This document shows, one piece after another, positions 1 through 11,914 of a DNA stretch of 64,000 nucleotides. The position numbers and the translations under genes were made by a program. Origin of the DNA: Cytobacillus dafuensis (GTDB lineage: Bacteria > Bacillota > Bacilli > Bacillales > Cytobacillaceae); NCBI RefSeq assembly GCF_007995155.1, contig NZ_CP042593.1:104001-168000 (forward strand). Direction: 5' to 3'. The notes under the pieces were generated by a model. That model was given only the letters and a program-made list of their open reading frames with translations, was not told the origin of the DNA and ran no database searches. Position 1 is the first letter of the stretch. Each line of letters begins with the position of its first letter.

Positions 1-51
1 TAACGACTTTAAAATATAAATAGAAAAACGGAAGCTGGAGAGGATGAAAAC

Positions 52-597
52 ATGATTTGCCAAGAATGTAATCAAAGGCCGGCAGCGCTTCATTTTACGA
101 AAATATTGAATGGAGAGAAGGCAGAATATCATTTATGTGATAAATGTGCCCAAGAAAAAGGCGATATGTTCATGCTCGGTGCACCGGGTTTTTCAATTAA
201 TAATTTGTTAGCGGGATTGCTGAATATTGAACCCACCTTTCAAAAGACGGAGCAAGATCCATTCCAGCAGGAAGAAATTTTACAATGTGATCAATGCTCA
301 ATGACCTTCCAACAATTCATTAAGGTAGGAAGATTTGGCTGTGCTCATTGTTACCAAGCATTTGAAGAACAGCTTAAACCAATTTTAAAAAGACTGCATA
401 GTGGGAATTCAGTCCATAATGGAAAAATACCAGCTAGGATTGGCGGAAGTATCCACTTAAGAAAAAATATTGAGGAATTGAAGCAAAAGCTTAAAGAGTC
501 CATCGTGAAAGAGGAATTTGAAAGAGCTGCAGAAATTAGAGACGAAATTCGCTTACTTGAAAGCAAATTAAATGCGAAGGTTGAGGGGGGAGAGTAA
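52..597 (+). CDS. mcsA: McsA, zinc-binding activator of the arginine kinase McsB
   Basis: This 181-residue protein matches McsA, the adaptor that activates McsB and works with CtsR and ClpC in protein quality control. Four CxxC pairs are visible: near residues 3-6, 29-32, 79-82 and 97-100, two treble-clef-like zinc sites. A C-terminal UVR-type helical hairpin (about 138-175, with [15 protein letters not shown]) is the same kind of motif found in ClpC. It starts at ATG after a GAGAGG ribosome site and ends two bases before mcsB. The gene order ctsR-mcsA-mcsB-clpC is standard in Bacilli; ctsR itself lies upstream of the window, and the TAA at bases 1-3 could be its stop. Confidence 0.97.
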   Translation: MICQECNQRPAALHFTKILNGEKAEYHLCDKCAQEKGDMFMLGAPGFSINNLLAGLLNIEPTFQKTEQDPFQQEEILQCDQCSMTFQQFIKVGRFGCAHCYQAFEEQLKPILKRLHSGNSVHNGKIPARIGGSIHLRKNIEELKQKLKESIVKEEFERAAEIRDEIRLLESKLNAKVEGGE

Positions 598-599
598 GC

Positions 600-1679
600 T
601 TGTCGCTAGAACGCTTCATTAATCAAGCTGTCAGCTCCTGGATGAGTGCTGAGGGCCCTGATTCAGATATAATATTAAGTTCAAGAATTCGGTTAGCCCG
701 GAATATAAAACAATACAAGTTTCCTACACTATTTACGAATGACGAAGCCAAGTCAGTCATTCATATGATAAAGAAAAAGGTAGAGGAAAAATCATTTTCT
801 ACGCTTGGAAATTTAGAGTTATTACTGATGGATGAGCTTCAGCCTCTCCAAAAAAGGGTTCTAATGGAAAAGCATTTAATCAGTCCGCATCTTGCAGAGA
901 ATTCCTCACATGGTGCTTGCGTTCTTTCCGAAAATGAAGAATTAAGCATTATGATTAATGAAGAGGACCATATTAGAATCCAGTGTTTATTTCCAGGCTT
1001 CCAATTGTCTGAGGCTTTAAATATCGCAAATGAAATTGATGATTGGCTTGAAGTAGAAATTGACTATGCCTTTGATGAAAAGGTTGGCTACCTAACAAGC
1101 TGTCCGACAAATGTTGGTACAGGGTTAAGGGCTTCTGTAATGGTACATTTACCAGGCCTTGTTTTAACTCAACAAATGAACCGGATCATTCCAGCTATTA
1201 ATCAACTTGGCTTAGTTGTTAGAGGAATTTATGGTGAAGGCAGCGAAGCATTAGGAAACATCTTTCAAGTATCAAATCAAATCACTCTTGGAAAGTCAGA
1301 AAAGGATATTGTAGAGGATCTAAAGAGTGTTGTAAGTCAACTTATTTCTCAGGAAAGATCAGCCCGGGAAGCATTAGCTAAAACTTCTAACATACAATTA
1401 GAAGACAGAGTCTTCCGCTCTTATGGGATATTATCAAACTGCCGAATTATTGAATCGAAAGAAGCAGCTAGATGTTTATCAGATGTTCGGCTTGGGATTG
1501 ATATGCAGTATCTAAAAAACATTTCCAAGAATATTTTAAATGAATTAATGATCCTGACGCAGCCTGGATTTTTACAACAGTATGCAGGGGGACCACTAAG
1601 ACCTCATGAACGGGATATTCGGCGAGCGTCATTAATAAGAGAAAGAATAAAAATGGAAAACGAAGAGATTGGAGGATGA
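600..1679 (+). CDS. mcsB: McsB, protein arginine kinase
   Basis: McsB phosphorylates arginine residues on CtsR and on damaged proteins, marking them for ClpC-ClpP. The 359 residues match the ATP:guanido phosphotransferase fold: the SSRIRLARN segment near residues 27-35, the [14 protein letters not shown] loop near 168-180 and a C-terminal phosphoarginine-binding region. The start is a TTG behind a purine-rich GGGGGGAGAG site at the end of mcsA. The gene ends just ahead of clpC, whose ribosome site lies in its last codons, so translation is probably coupled. Confidence 0.97.
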   Translation: MSLERFINQAVSSWMSAEGPDSDIILSSRIRLARNIKQYKFPTLFTNDEAKSVIHMIKKKVEEKSFSTLGNLELLLMDELQPLQKRVLMEKHLISPHLAENSSHGACVLSENEELSIMINEEDHIRIQCLFPGFQLSEALNIANEIDDWLEVEIDYAFDEKVGYLTSCPTNVGTGLRASVMVHLPGLVLTQQMNRIIPAINQLGLVVRGIYGEGSEALGNIFQVSNQITLGKSEKDIVEDLKSVVSQLISQERSAREALAKTSNIQLEDRVFRSYGILSNCRIIESKEAARCLSDVRLGIDMQYLKNISKNILNELMILTQPGFLQQYAGGPLRPHERDIRRASLIRERIKMENEEIGG

Positions 1680-1683
1680 GAAC

Positions 1684-4137
1684 ATGATGTTCGGTCGATT
1701 TACTGAGAGAGCGCAAAAGGTATTAGCTTTAGCCCAGGAAGAGGCTATTCGTCTAGGTCATAATAATATTGGAACAGAGCATATTTTGCTTGGCCTTGTA
1801 CGTGAAGGAGAAGGAATTGCAGCAAAGGCTTTATATGCACTGGGTCTAGGTTCAGAGAAAATACAAAAGGAAGTAGAAAACCTAATTGGTAAGGGACAGG
1901 ATGCATCACAGACAATTCATTACACCCCTAGAGCCAAAAAAGTAATCGAACTGTCGATGGATGAAGCGCGAAAGTTAGGTCATTCTTATGTGGGAACAGA
2001 GCATATTCTTCTCGGTCTCATTCGCGAAGGAGAGGGTGTTGCTGCTAGGGTACTTAATAATTTAGGGGTTAGCCTAAATAAAGCTCGTCAACAAGTTTTA
2101 CAGCTATTAGGAAGCAATGAATCAGGCGGTCATCAGGGAGGTTCCTCTGCAAATGCGAATACGCCTACGTTAGATGGATTGGCAAGAGACTTAACGGCGA
2201 TTGCTCGGGAAGGAAGTCTTGACCCTGTTATCGGGAGAAGTAAGGAAATTCAGCGTGTTATTGAAGTTTTAAGTCGCCGAACAAAGAATAATCCCGTATT
2301 AATTGGGGAGCCCGGGGTTGGTAAGACGGCGATAGCAGAAGGATTAGCCCAGCAAATTATTAATAATGAAGTTCCTGAGACTCTCCGTGATAAAAGAGTA
2401 ATGACTCTTGATATGGGAACGGTTGTAGCTGGAACCAAATATCGTGGAGAATTTGAGGACCGCCTAAAGAAAGTAATGGATGAAATTAGGCAAGCAGGAA
2501 ACATCATTTTATTCATTGATGAGCTTCATACTTTAATTGGGGCTGGTGGAGCTGAAGGCGCGATTGATGCTTCAAATATTTTAAAACCTTCCCTTGCCCG
2601 TGGAGAACTGCAGTGCATTGGGGCTACGACTCTTGATGAATATCGAAAATATATTGAAAAAGATGCAGCATTAGAAAGACGTTTTCAACCGATTACAGTC
2701 GATGAGCCAACAGCCGAAGAGTCTGTACAAATATTGCAAGGGCTTCGTGATCGCTATGAGGCACATCACCGTGTAACGATTACAGACGAAGCGATTGATG
2801 CAGCTGTAAAATTGTCTGATCGTTATATTTCTGATCGTTTTCTTCCAGATAAAGCAATTGATTTAATTGATGAGGCAGGATCTAAAGTAAGACTTCGTTC
2901 ATATACAACACCTCCAAATTTGAAGGAATTAGAATTAAAGCTAGAAGATGTACGAAAAGAAAAAGATGCTGCGGTACAAAGCCAAGAGTTCGAAAAAGCT
3001 GCCTCTTTAAGAGATACGGAACAGCGGCTTCGTGAACAGCTGGAAGAGACAAAGAAAACATGGAAAGAAAAGCAAGGAAAAGAAAACAGTGAAGTAACCG
3101 TTGATGATATTGCAAGTGTTGTATCAAGCTGGACTGGAATTCCAGTTTCAAAATTAGCTCAAACTGAAACGCAAAAGCTTCTAAACTTAGAAGAAATCTT
3201 GCACTCAAGAGTCATTGGGCAGGAAGAAGCAGTTAAGGCGATTTCGAAAGCAGTTCGCCGTGCTCGCGCGGGATTAAAGGATCCAAAACGGCCAATCGGA
3301 TCATTTGTCTTCCTTGGTCCAACAGGAGTAGGAAAAACAGAGCTTGCCCGTGCATTAGCTGAAGCGATGTTCGGTGATGAGGATGCCATGATTCGAATTG
3401 ATATGTCCGAGTATATGGAGAAGCATTCAACATCAAGACTAGTAGGCTCACCTCCAGGCTATGTTGGGTATGAAGAAGGCGGACAACTAACGGAAAAGGT
3501 GCGCAGAAAGCCTTATTCTGTCGTCCTTTTAGACGAAATCGAAAAAGCGCATCCAGATGTCTTTAACATTCTTTTACAAGTGCTAGAAGATGGACGCTTA
3601 ACGGATTCAAAGGGAAGAACGGTAGATTTTCGCAACACTGTTTTAATCATGACATCCAACGTAGGGGCAGAAGCCTTAAAACGAAATAAATACGTTGGTT
3701 TTAACATCCAGGATGGAGAACAGGATTATAAGGATATGAAAGGAAAGGTAATGGAGGAGCTGAAAAAATCATTCCGTCCTGAATTCCTTAACCGTATTGA
3801 TGAAATTATCGTTTTCCATGCATTAGAGAAGAAGCATCTTGCGGAAATTGTGACGCTAATGTCTGATCAATTAACAAAACGATTAAAAGAACAAGATATT
3901 AACCTTGAGTTGACAGAAGCGGCGAAGGAAAAAATTGCAGTTGAAGGCTATGATCCTGAATACGGTGCTAGACCAATTCGCAGAGCTATTCAAAAGCATA
4001 TTGAGGACCGTTTATCTGAAGAATTGTTAAAAGGAACCGTTTTAAATGGCCAAAAGGTTGTCGTTGATGTTCGTGATGGAGAGTTTGTTGTCGAAACAGC
4101 AAAAGGGAAAGCGGCAGCGACTTTGCAGAAATCATAA
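1684..4137 (+). CDS. clpC: ClpC, AAA+ unfoldase of the ClpCP protease
   Basis: ClpC unfolds tagged proteins and feeds them to ClpP. The 817-residue protein has two Clp_N repeats (about 1-150), AAA+ module 1 with Walker [14 protein letters not shown], a UVR-containing middle domain (about 415-460) that binds adaptors such as McsB and MecA, and AAA+ module 2 with Walker [13 protein letters not shown] and the pore loop [13 protein letters not shown] tripeptide near residue 672 fits the ClpP-docking loop. I start it at the ATG at 1684, because the TTG at 1669 overlaps the GGAGG at 1671-1675 that serves this ATG and homologues begin [11 protein letters not shown]. Confidence 0.98.
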   Translation: MMFGRFTERAQKVLALAQEEAIRLGHNNIGTEHILLGLVREGEGIAAKALYALGLGSEKIQKEVENLIGKGQDASQTIHYTPRAKKVIELSMDEARKLGHSYVGTEHILLGLIREGEGVAARVLNNLGVSLNKARQQVLQLLGSNESGGHQGGSSANANTPTLDGLARDLTAIAREGSLDPVIGRSKEIQRVIEVLSRRTKNNPVLIGEPGVGKTAIAEGLAQQIINNEVPETLRDKRVMTLDMGTVVAGTKYRGEFEDRLKKVMDEIRQAGNIILFIDELHTLIGAGGAEGAIDASNILKPSLARGELQCIGATTLDEYRKYIEKDAALERRFQPITVDEPTAEESVQILQGLRDRYEAHHRVTITDEAIDAAVKLSDRYISDRFLPDKAIDLIDEAGSKVRLRSYTTPPNLKELELKLEDVRKEKDAAVQSQEFEKAASLRDTEQRLREQLEETKKTWKEKQGKENSEVTVDDIASVVSSWTGIPVSKLAQTETQKLLNLEEILHSRVIGQEEAVKAISKAVRRARAGLKDPKRPIGSFVFLGPTGVGKTELARALAEAMFGDEDAMIRIDMSEYMEKHSTSRLVGSPPGYVGYEEGGQLTEKVRRKPYSVVLLDEIEKAHPDVFNILLQVLEDGRLTDSKGRTVDFRNTVLIMTSNVGAEALKRNKYVGFNIQDGEQDYKDMKGKVMEELKKSFRPEFLNRIDEIIVFHALEKKHLAEIVTLMSDQLTKRLKEQDINLELTEAAKEKIAVEGYDPEYGARPIRRAIQKHIEDRLSEELLKGTVLNGQKVVVDVRDGEFVVETAKGKAAATLQKS

Positions 4138-4170
4138 TCAAATCAAGGATGCTCAAGTACGATGCAAGGG

Positions 4171-4200
4171 GGTACACGTGAAGAAACGTGTGCCTTCTTT
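4171..4200 (+). terminator. Weak hairpin between clpC and radA
   Basis: GGTACACGT (4171-4179) pairs with ACGTGTGCC (4186-4194) and is followed by a broken T-tract. It may give partial termination after clpC; the T-run is poor. Confidence 0.4.
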
Positions 4201-4244
4201 GTAATTTTTACCCCAATAAAAAAATAGAAGAGGAAGAACCGGTT

Positions 4245-5624
4245 ATGGCCAAAAGGAAAACAAAATTTATGTGTCAGGAATGTGGGTATGAGTCTCCAAA
4301 GTGGATGGGGAAATGTCCTGGTTGCGGTGAGTGGAATAAAATGGTTGAGGAGGTGGAAAAATCAGCAACAACAAGAAGGGGTGCATTTGCTCATTCACAA
4401 GGAGCGACTATTCTCTCAAAAGCTACACCTATTACGACGGTTGAGACAGTGAGTGAACCTCGCATCTATACCGACATGAATGAACTAAACCGTGTTCTTG
4501 GAGGAGGGGTGGTCAAGGGGTCCTTAGTACTGATTGGTGGTGACCCAGGGATAGGAAAATCAACATTGCTATTGCAGGTTTCATCCCAATTGGCTAATAA
4601 AAATCATTCCGTTTTATATATATCTGGTGAAGAATCACTTAGGCAGACGAAACTGCGTGCTGATCGACTAGGCGTTTCATCTGAGAATTTATTGGTTTAT
4701 TCGGAAACGAGTCTAGAGGAGATAAGTCGGACAATCGACAGCGTCAATCCGAGCTTCGTCATTATTGACTCCATTCAGACGATTTTTCACCCAGAGGTAA
4801 CCTCGGCTCCAGGAAGCGTTTCTCAAGTAAGAGAATGTACAGCAGAATTAATGAGAATTGGAAAAACAAAAGGAATTGCTATTTTTATTGTCGGGCATGT
4901 TACAAAGGAAGGTTCCATTGCTGGTCCAAGATTATTAGAGCATATGGTTGATACAGTTCTATACTTCGAGGGAGAGCGGCATCATACATACCGAATTTTG
5001 CGTGCGGTAAAAAATCGATTTGGATCGACAAACGAGATGGGAATTTTTGAAATGAAGGAGTTTGGTTTAGAAGAAGTAGAGAACCCTTCAGAAATTTTCC
5101 TTGAGGAACGCTCACAGGGAGCAGCAGGATCAACAGTTGTAGCCTCTATGGAAGGGACTCGCCCGGTTCTTGTGGAAATTCAAGCCTTAATATCACCGAC
5201 AAGCTTCGGAAATCCGAGAAGAATGGCTACCGGAATTGATCATAATCGTGTTCCACTTTTAATGGCGGTGCTTGAAAAGCGAGTGGGGATGCTTTTGCAA
5301 AACCAGGATGCTTATTTAAAGGTAGCTGGGGGAGTAAAGTTAGATGAGCCAGCGATTGATTTAGCTATTGCAGTCAGCATTGCTTCAAGCTTTCGCGACA
5401 AACCGACGAGACCGACAGACTGTATTATCGGGGAAGTAGGTTTAACTGGAGAGGTTAGAAGGGTATCAAGAATAGAGCAGCGTGTTCAGGAAGCAGCAAA
5501 ACTAGGTTTTGAAAGGGTTATTTTACCGGCAAATAACCTTGGGGGCTGGACTGGGCCAAAAGGAATTGAGCTGATTGGAGTAGGTTCTGTTAGTGAGGCA
5601 TTAAAAGTGACATTAGGAGGGTGA
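4245..5624 (+). CDS. radA: RadA/Sms, DNA repair branch-migration ATPase
   Basis: RadA helps process recombination intermediates. The 459 residues show an N-terminal C4 zinc finger (CQECG ... CPGCG, residues 10-28), a RecA-like ATPase with Walker [12 protein letters not shown], the diagnostic KNRFG motif, and a C-terminal Lon-protease-like domain. The ATG at 4245 is preferred over an upstream TTG at 4188, because homologues begin MAK and continue directly into the zinc finger, and a GAGG lies at a usable distance. It is followed three bases later by disA, its usual partner. Confidence 0.97.
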   Translation: MAKRKTKFMCQECGYESPKWMGKCPGCGEWNKMVEEVEKSATTRRGAFAHSQGATILSKATPITTVETVSEPRIYTDMNELNRVLGGGVVKGSLVLIGGDPGIGKSTLLLQVSSQLANKNHSVLYISGEESLRQTKLRADRLGVSSENLLVYSETSLEEISRTIDSVNPSFVIIDSIQTIFHPEVTSAPGSVSQVRECTAELMRIGKTKGIAIFIVGHVTKEGSIAGPRLLEHMVDTVLYFEGERHHTYRILRAVKNRFGSTNEMGIFEMKEFGLEEVENPSEIFLEERSQGAAGSTVVASMEGTRPVLVEIQALISPTSFGNPRRMATGIDHNRVPLLMAVLEKRVGMLLQNQDAYLKVAGGVKLDEPAIDLAIAVSIASSFRDKPTRPTDCIIGEVGLTGEVRRVSRIEQRVQEAAKLGFERVILPANNLGGWTGPKGIELIGVGSVSEALKVTLGG

Positions 5625-5627
5625 AGA

Positions 5628-6701
5628 ATGGAAAATAAAAAGCTTGGTGAAAAAACGATGAGTGACATCCTTCAATTTATGGCTCCTGGTACGCCTATTC
5701 GAGAAGGAATCGATAATGTGCTTCGAGCGAATACAGGGGGTTTGATTGTTCTTGGAAGCAAGGATAAAATTACCCATATCGTTGATGGGGGCTTTCAAAT
5801 TAATGCCCCTTTCTCACCAAGCTATTTATATGAGTTAGCCAAAATGGATGGAGCCATCGTGTTAAATCAAGAAGGGAATAAAATTTTGATTGCGAATGCT
5901 CAATTGGCTCCAGATCCCGGTATTCCGTCAACAGAAACGGGCATGCGTCATAGAACTGCCGAGCGGGTCGCCAGGCAAACGGGAGAGCTTGTCGTTGCGA
6001 TTTCCCAAAGGCGTAATGTAATCACCTTGTATAAAGGTCATTTTCGTTATGTTCTTAAAGATATTGCTGTTATTTTGACAAAAGCGAATGTAGCCTTGCA
6101 GACGCTTGAAAAGTATAAAGTTGTCTTAGGGGAAGATATTTCAAACTTAAGTGTTTTGGAATTCGAGGAGCTAGTCACCTATTGTGATATTTTAAATGTG
6201 TTTCATAGTGTGGAGATGGTCCTAAGAATAAAAAATGAGCTGCTATCCTATTTAAATGAACTAGGTATAGAAGGAAGGCTTATCCGTCTGCAAATGAATG
6301 AGCTATTACAAGATATTGAAAAAGAAGTGGAGCTAATCATTAAGGATTATGCTCATACAAAAAACATAAGCCCAGGTGACATGTTTGAAAAATTACAAGA
6401 AATGTCTGTCGGAAAGATGCTGGAAGATACCGTGATATTAAAGCTTTTAGGATACAATGGATATGTGCATACAGATGAATATAAATGTCCAAGAGGATAT
6501 CGGATGCTATCCAAAATTCCGAGATTGCCCATGATTATTATTGAAAATTTAATAGCACGGTTCGAGGAGCTGCCGGCTATTTTGGTAGCTTCAGTCGAGG
6601 AACTGGATGATGTAGAAGGAATTGGAGAAGTGCGGGCAAGGAAAATAAAGGATGGCCTAAAACTGATAAAAAAACAGCTTTTAGCAGATCGGCAGCTGTA
6701 A
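5628..6701 (+). CDS. disA: DisA, DNA-integrity scanning diadenylate cyclase
   Basis: DisA makes the second messenger c-di-AMP from two ATP and is inhibited when it meets branched DNA. The 357 residues show the DAC domain with the DGA motif (KMDGAIVL, near 69) and the RHR motif ([14 protein letters not shown], near 107-120), a linker of helices, and a C-terminal HhH DNA-binding module ([17 protein letters not shown]). An AGGAGGG ribosome site precedes the ATG. RadA and DisA interact in B. subtilis, which fits their adjacency. Confidence 0.97.
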   Translation: MENKKLGEKTMSDILQFMAPGTPIREGIDNVLRANTGGLIVLGSKDKITHIVDGGFQINAPFSPSYLYELAKMDGAIVLNQEGNKILIANAQLAPDPGIPSTETGMRHRTAERVARQTGELVVAISQRRNVITLYKGHFRYVLKDIAVILTKANVALQTLEKYKVVLGEDISNLSVLEFEELVTYCDILNVFHSVEMVLRIKNELLSYLNELGIEGRLIRLQMNELLQDIEKEVELIIKDYAHTKNISPGDMFEKLQEMSVGKMLEDTVILKLLGYNGYVHTDEYKCPRGYRMLSKIPRLPMIIIENLIARFEELPAILVASVEELDDVEGIGEVRARKIKDGLKLIKKQLLADRQL

Positions 6702-6756
6702 GTGACCATTGAACTATATATGTCATTATGATAAAATATTCGTTTGTTTGTTATAT

Positions 6757-6786
6757 TTGACACTTGATTACCAATGGTGCTACCCT
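6757..6786 (+). promoter_or_regulatory. Candidate sigma-A promoter upstream of yacL
   Basis: TTGACA at 6757-6762 is followed after 18 bases by TACCCT at 6781-6786. The -35 is perfect and the -10 poor, so this is tentative. It lies in the 206-base gap between disA and yacL. Confidence 0.3.
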
Positions 6787-6907
6787 TAGATTGTAGTAAA
6801 AATTTTTCGGTTTCTATATTTAAAGATAATTTTTATGATAGAAAAATGTTGTTCTTCATGTTTCAATTTGTGGAATTTGTTAATAATGATTAAAAGGAGG
6901 TGAGGGA

Positions 6908-7990
6908 ATGTTAAAACGTATTGTTCAAGCATGCTTCCTGATCATTGGGATAACGCTTGGGATATTTTTAATTCCTTATTTATTTGCACTAGTATCGTTA
7001 GAAAGCATTTCTCTAATAAATAATCCTTATATGGCCGCCATTCTAGGTGCAATTATTTTTTATCTTATTTCTTTTTGGGCGGTTGATCATGTTGTAAATT
7101 TTATTAAATGGGTAGAGGAATCTCTCGTAAAGGCTCCTATTACCGATATTATTTTTGGTAGCGTAGGCTTAGTTTTCGGGTTATTAATTGCATTTTTAAT
7201 TGGCTATGCTTTAAATGCGATTGAAGTTCCAGTTTTAAATACAGTAGCTCCAATTGTGCTAACGCTATTATTTGGTTATTTAGGATTTCAAGTAGGCTTT
7301 AAGAAGCGGGATGAACTTCTTACATTATTTGCAAACAAAAAGAAAAAGAATACGGAAGAAGAGCCAGAAACAACTCCCAAAAATGTATTGAAACTATTGG
7401 ACACAAGTGTCATTATTGATGGCAGGATTGCGGATATTTGCCAAACTGGATTTCTTGAAGGAACGATCGTAATTCCTCAGTTTGTTCTGGAAGAATTACA
7501 GCATATTGCGGATTCTTCAGATGTGTTAAAGCGAAACAGAGGACGAAGAGGATTAGATATTTTGAACCGGATTCAGAAGGAGCTTTCAATCAAAGTAGAA
7601 ATCTATGAAGGTGACTTTGAAGAGATTCAGGAAGTGGATAGTAAGCTGGTGAAGCTTGCGAAAGTCACCAATGGCGTAGTCGTAACGAATGATTTTAACT
7701 TAAATAAAGTTTGTGAATTTCAGGGCGTATCTGTTTTAAATATTAATGATCTTGCCAATGCTGTTAAACCGGTCGTTCTTCCTGGGGAAGAAATGAAGGT
7801 ACAGGTTATTAAGGATGGTAAGGAACAAAATCAGGGAATTGCTTATTTGGATGACGGCACGATGATTGTTGTAGAGGATGGCCGCGATTATATTGGAAAG
7901 TATATCGATGTTCTCGTAACAAGTGTTCTGCAAACATCCGCTGGACGAATGATCTTTGCAAAACCTAAGCTGCTCGAAAAAGCTTTATAA
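6908..7990 (+). CDS. yacL: YacL, membrane PIN/TRAM-domain protein
   Basis: This 360-residue protein has about four N-terminal membrane segments (residues 5-130), then a PIN-like nuclease domain starting [15 protein letters not shown] (near 162) with further acidic residues (TNDFNLNKV), and a C-terminal TRAM-type RNA-binding domain. The acidic residues suggest a metal-dependent RNase anchored to the membrane; the target is not known to me. An AAAGGAGGTG ribosome site precedes the ATG. The position between disA and ispD is conserved in Bacillus. Confidence 0.93.
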   Translation: MLKRIVQACFLIIGITLGIFLIPYLFALVSLESISLINNPYMAAILGAIIFYLISFWAVDHVVNFIKWVEESLVKAPITDIIFGSVGLVFGLLIAFLIGYALNAIEVPVLNTVAPIVLTLLFGYLGFQVGFKKRDELLTLFANKKKKNTEEEPETTPKNVLKLLDTSVIIDGRIADICQTGFLEGTIVIPQFVLEELQHIADSSDVLKRNRGRRGLDILNRIQKELSIKVEIYEGDFEEIQEVDSKLVKLAKVTNGVVVTNDFNLNKVCEFQGVSVLNINDLANAVKPVVLPGEEMKVQVIKDGKEQNQGIAYLDDGTMIVVEDGRDYIGKYIDVLVTSVLQTSAGRMIFAKPKLLEKAL

Positions 7991-8031
7991 TAAGGGTTCA
8001 ACTCACTTTTAAGAATAGGGGTTTGTTTCGA

Positions 8032-8718
8032 ATGGCTTATCGAGTCATTATTCCTGCAGCAGGCCAGGGAAAAAGAATGGGCGCGGGAAAGAATAAAATA
8101 TTATTAGAGCTTAATCAATTGCCTATTATTATTCATACATTAAGAGTTTTCGAATTGGATGAAGACTGTGAAGGGATTATTCTAGCAGTCAATCCTCAAG
8201 ATGAAGATGAGATGAAGTCACTCCTTGATAGACATCAAATCACAAAGGTGACTTCTTTCGTTCCGGGTGGAAAGGAAAGGCAGCATAGTATTTACAATGC
8301 ATTAAAACAAGTGAGACAGGAAGGTATTGTCCTTGTTCATGATGCTGCAAGGCCGTTTATTGATAAGAATCTTCTTCGTTCACTGATCGAAGCTGCAAAG
8401 ACGAGCGGGGCTGCTATATTAGCAGTACCTGTAAAAGATACGGTAAAAAAAGCTACCGGAAAGTTTGTTGCTGAAACGGTCGAGCGTACCAGCTTGTGGG
8501 CGGTTCAAACCCCACAGGCTTTTCGTTTTTCTATTCTTTTTGAGGCTTATCGAAAAGCGGAGGAGGATGATTTTCTCGGGACCGATGATGCTAGTTTAGT
8601 CGAGCGTCTTGGGAAGGATGTTGTCATTGTAGAAGGGAGCTATGACAATATCAAGCTAACAACTCCAGAGGACTTATATTTTGCTGAAGCCATTATTCGT
8701 AAAAGGGTAGAGCAATAA
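8032..8718 (+). CDS. ispD: IspD, 2-C-methyl-D-erythritol 4-phosphate cytidylyltransferase
   Basis: IspD attaches CMP to methylerythritol 4-phosphate in the MEP isoprenoid pathway. The 228 residues contain the CTP-binding loop [15 protein letters not shown] at the N-terminus, VHDAARPF near residue 104 and a late GTDDASLVE motif. The ATG at 8032 has AGGGG about 10 bases upstream; a TTG at 8023 is too close to that site. The next pathway gene in this cluster, ispF, starts 29 bases later. Confidence 0.96.
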   Translation: MAYRVIIPAAGQGKRMGAGKNKILLELNQLPIIIHTLRVFELDEDCEGIILAVNPQDEDEMKSLLDRHQITKVTSFVPGGKERQHSIYNALKQVRQEGIVLVHDAARPFIDKNLLRSLIEAAKTSGAAILAVPVKDTVKKATGKFVAETVERTSLWAVQTPQAFRFSILFEAYRKAEEDDFLGTDDASLVERLGKDVVIVEGSYDNIKLTTPEDLYFAEAIIRKRVEQ

Positions 8719-8747
8719 TATTATTTTTTTATAAAGGGGATTATACG

Positions 8748-9230
8748 ATGTTTCGAATTGGACAAGGCTTTGATGTGCATCAATTAACCGAAGGGCGTCC
8801 GTTAATCATTGGCGGGATAGAAATTCCGTATGAAAAAGGCTTGTTAGGCCACTCCGATGCGGATGTATTATTACATACAGTTGCGGACTCATGTCTAGGT
8901 GCGATCGGTGAGGGAGATATCGGCAGGCATTTTCCAGATACAGACCCGGAATTTAAAGATGCGGATTCTGCAAAGTTATTAGAGCATGTCTGGCAGCTTG
9001 TAAAAGACAAAGGGTATGAGCTTGTAAATGCTGATTGCACCATTATTGCTCAAAAACCAAAAATGGCTCCATATATTGGGCAAATGAGAGAAAGAATCGC
9101 CAGCATTTTAGAAACAAATATAGAAAACATTAATGTAAAAGCGACCACAACAGAGAAACTTGGTTTTACTGGCAGAGGAGAAGGGATTGCTTCTCAAGTG
9201 GCTGTTTTATTGAAGAAAAAGGACCAATGA
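8748..9230 (+). CDS. ispF: IspF, 2-C-methyl-D-erythritol 2,4-cyclodiphosphate synthase
   Basis: IspF closes the cyclodiphosphate ring in the MEP pathway. The 160 residues show the zinc ligands in GFDVHQL and [12 protein letters not shown], the [10 protein letters not shown] segment and the conserved [17 protein letters not shown] tail. The length is typical. It is paired with ispD, as in most Bacilli, behind an AAAGGGG ribosome site. Confidence 0.97.
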   Translation: MFRIGQGFDVHQLTEGRPLIIGGIEIPYEKGLLGHSDADVLLHTVADSCLGAIGEGDIGRHFPDTDPEFKDADSAKLLEHVWQLVKDKGYELVNADCTIIAQKPKMAPYIGQMRERIASILETNIENINVKATTTEKLGFTGRGEGIASQVAVLLKKKDQ

Positions 9231-9304
9231 CGGAAGTTCCACTTTAAAGCAAAGATTCACGGTGATAAAATGAATAGAGAAGAATTTCGAGGAGGAAACA
9301 GGTC

Positions 9305-10762
9305 ATGTCAAACGATATTCGTGTACGCTACGCCCCTAGTCCAACTGGACATTTACATATCGGTAATGCACGTACAGCATTATTCAACTATTTATTTGCT
9401 AGAAGTCAAGGCGGGAAATTTATAATCCGTATTGAAGACACAGATAAAAAGCGTAATATTGAAGGCGGAGAGGAAAGCCAGCTAAAGTATTTAACATGGC
9501 TTGGTATTGATTGGGACGAAAGTGTTGATAAGGATGGTGGCTTCGGCCCTTACCGCCAGTCAGAACGAAATGACATTTATGAAAAATATTATCATGAGCT
9601 CCTTGAAAAAGGCCATGCATACAAATGCTATTGTACGGAAGAAGAGCTAGAGGCTGAACGTGAAGCTCAAACAGCTAAAGGAGAAACACCAGCTTATTCC
9701 GGCAAGTGTCGCCATCTATCACCGGAAGAACGAGCAAAGCTTGAAGCTGAAGGAAGACAGCCGAGCATTCGTTTTATGGTTCCAAAAGGCAAAGTATTTA
9801 CATTTGATGATATGGTGAAAGGAAATGTTTCCTTTGAATCAGATGGGATTGGCGATCACGTGATTGTTAAAAAGGATGGTACACCAACCTATAATTTTGC
9901 CGTGACCATTGATGATTATTTAATGCAAATTTCCCATGTATTAAGAGGAGATGACCACATCTCTAATACACCAAAACAATTAATGATTTATGATGCATTG
10001 GGCTGGAAGGCTCCTATTTTCGGGCATATGACATTAATTGTGAATGAAAGCCGCAAGAAATTAAGTAAGCGTGATGAGTCGATTATTCAATTTATTGAGC
10101 AATATGAAGAACTTGGCTATTTGCCTGAAGCCCTTTTCAACTTTATTGCCCTTTTAGGCTGGTCCCCGTCGGGAGAGGAAGAAATTTTCTCGAAGGATGA
10201 ATTTATAAACATTTTCGATGCGAATCGTTTATCGAAATCGCCAGCTCTTTTTGATAAGCAAAAGCTAACTTGGATGAATAATCAGTACTTGAAGAAGCTT
10301 GATATTGATAAGCTTGTGAAGATCTCTCTGCCTCACCTTGTTAAGGCTGGCCGAGTTAACGAAAATATGTCTGAAATGGAAGCCCAATGGGTAACAAGCC
10401 TCATTGCTCTATATCAAGAAAAAATGAGCTATGGTGCTGAAATCGTAGAGCTATCAGATATATTCTTTAGTGAAAAAACAACTATGGATGAAGAGGCGAA
10501 AGCTGTTATTGAGGAAGAGCAAGTTCCAGAAGTGCTATCGGCCTTTTTACATGAAATTGATAGCTTGAACGAGTTTAAAGCGGATGAGATTAAGGCAGCT
10601 ATGAAAGCTGTGCAAAAGGCAACTGGCCATAAAGGGAAGAAGCTCTTTATGCCAATACGTGTAGCGATAACAGGACAAACTCATGGCCCAGACCTTCCAC
10701 AAGCGATTGAGCTTTTTGGAAAGGAAAAAGTAAAAAATCGCTTAATGAGTATTTTGGGTTAA
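9305..10762 (+). CDS. gltX: Glutamyl-tRNA synthetase
   Basis: GltX charges tRNA-Glu (and, in Bacilli, tRNA-Gln for later amidation). The 485-residue class I enzyme shows the HIGH-type signature [15 protein letters not shown] at residues 10-24 and the KMSKS-type signature KLSKRDES near 250, with an alpha-helical anticodon-binding C-terminus. A GAGGAGG ribosome site lies upstream. It precedes the cysE-cysS T-box operon, the usual Bacillus arrangement. Confidence 0.98.
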   Translation: MSNDIRVRYAPSPTGHLHIGNARTALFNYLFARSQGGKFIIRIEDTDKKRNIEGGEESQLKYLTWLGIDWDESVDKDGGFGPYRQSERNDIYEKYYHELLEKGHAYKCYCTEEELEAEREAQTAKGETPAYSGKCRHLSPEERAKLEAEGRQPSIRFMVPKGKVFTFDDMVKGNVSFESDGIGDHVIVKKDGTPTYNFAVTIDDYLMQISHVLRGDDHISNTPKQLMIYDALGWKAPIFGHMTLIVNESRKKLSKRDESIIQFIEQYEELGYLPEALFNFIALLGWSPSGEEEIFSKDEFINIFDANRLSKSPALFDKQKLTWMNNQYLKKLDIDKLVKISLPHLVKAGRVNENMSEMEAQWVTSLIALYQEKMSYGAEIVELSDIFFSEKTTMDEEAKAVIEEEQVPEVLSAFLHEIDSLNEFKADEIKAAMKAVQKATGHKGKKLFMPIRVAITGQTHGPDLPQAIELFGKEKVKNRLMSILG

Positions 10763-10787
10763 CATATTGCTGAAAATGTAATATAGT
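10759..10787 (+). promoter_or_regulatory. Sigma-A promoter of the cysE T-box transcript
   Basis: TTAACA at 10759-10764, overlapping the gltX stop, is separated by 17 bases from TATAGT at 10782-10787. It lies just before the T-box leader, so the cysE-cysS transcript can be started here independently of gltX. Confidence 0.6.
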
Positions 10788-10799
10788 AATAAGTAATTC

Positions 10800-11100
10800 C
10801 ATAATTGAAAGTGTAGAAGAGGAAAAGTAAGAGCATGAAGCTTTTTAGAGAGAACCATCACCGGCTGAAAGTGGTTTAGGCCTCTCATTGTTCTGAAGTG
10901 CCCCTCTGAGCCTCGTTTCGAACGAATGGAGAAAGGAAACAATTTTGTACGCATAGTGCTAATTGCCTGATCCTTTTCTAGTAAAAATGAGCGGAACTAA
11001 TCCGTTAACAAGTAAAAGTTGAGACTCTCTTTGAGTCTAAACAGAGTGGAACCGCGTGCCAAGCGTCTCTGTCTATTATTGACAGGGGCGCTTTTTTATT
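10800..11100 (+). ncRNA. T-box riboswitch (probably tRNA-Cys) upstream of cysE
   Basis: This leader fills most of the 480-base gap between gltX and cysE. The T-box core AGAGTGGAACCGCG is at 11043-11056, and the competing terminator (AGCGTCTCTGTC / GACAGGGGCGCT then TTTTTT) is at 11062-11097. Upstream is a long stem I region (about 10815-10930) with AGAGAGAACC- and CCTCTGAG-type elements. A TGC at 10899-10901 after GAAG is the likely cysteine specifier. Uncharged tRNA-Cys would stabilise the antiterminator and turn on cysE, cysS and the genes behind them. The specifier assignment is an inference; the T-box itself is clear. Confidence 0.93.
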
Positions 11101-11245
11101 TTGTTAGGAAATAATAATTTCCCGGAAAATACTATTTAAAAAAACTAATTTTGCTACAAGAAAAGCATAACTTCATTATCGAACGTAGAAATTTTTTAGT
11201 AAAAAGAACCATTGAATATTCAATTTGAAAGGAGGGGATGGAATA

Positions 11246-11914
11246 ATGTTTAAAAGGCTTAAAGAAGATATAGAGGTCGTGTTTGAACAGGATCCTGCTG
11301 CAAGAAGTTATTTAGAAGTAATATTAACTTATTCAGGCTTGCACGCCATTTGGGCACATCGAATTGCCCATGCACTTTTTAAAAGAAAGCTATATTTTCT
11401 TGCAAGAGTCATCTCACAAATGAGCCGTTTTTTCACAGGGATTGAAATCCACCCCGGTGCAAAAATTGGCAGGCGCTTTTTCATCGATCATGGAATGGGA
11501 GTCGTGATTGGGGAGACTTGTGAAATAGGCGATAATGTGACCGTTTTTCAGGGAGTAACATTAGGGGGAACCGGTAAGGAAAAAGGAAAGCGTCACCCAA
11601 CAATTAAAGACAATGCTCTAATTGCTACAGGAGCAAAGGTACTTGGATCCATTACTATTGGAGAGAACTCAAAAATTGGAGCAGGATCTGTCGTACTCCA
11701 TGAAGTGCCTCCTAATGCAACTGTTGTTGGTATTCCAGGAAAAGTAAAAGTTCAAGATGGGGTTAAGATAAGAAAGGATTTAAATCACTGCGACCTGCCA
11801 GACCCAATTGCAGACCGATTTAAAGAGTTGGAAAGTGAAATAGCTAAATTAAGCATTGAAATAGAGAGCTTAAGAAAAGAAAGGAGTATGGTTAATGACC
11901 ATTCAAATTTATAA
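11246..11914 (+). CDS. cysE: Serine O-acetyltransferase
   Basis: CysE acetylates serine to O-acetylserine, the acceptor for sulfide in cysteine synthesis. The 222-residue protein has an N-terminal helical domain and a C-terminal left-handed beta-helix of hexapeptide repeats ([18 protein letters not shown] onward, about residues 62-170). The ATG at 11246 is used because the upstream in-frame TTG at 11225 overlaps the AAGGAGGGG ribosome site. It lies under T-box control and overlaps cysS by 20 bases, linking synthesis of cysteine to its charging. Confidence 0.97.
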   Translation: MFKRLKEDIEVVFEQDPAARSYLEVILTYSGLHAIWAHRIAHALFKRKLYFLARVISQMSRFFTGIEIHPGAKIGRRFFIDHGMGVVIGETCEIGDNVTVFQGVTLGGTGKEKGKRHPTIKDNALIATGAKVLGSITIGENSKIGAGSVVLHEVPPNATVVGIPGKVKVQDGVKIRKDLNHCDLPDPIADRFKELESEIAKLSIEIESLRKERSMVNDHSNL

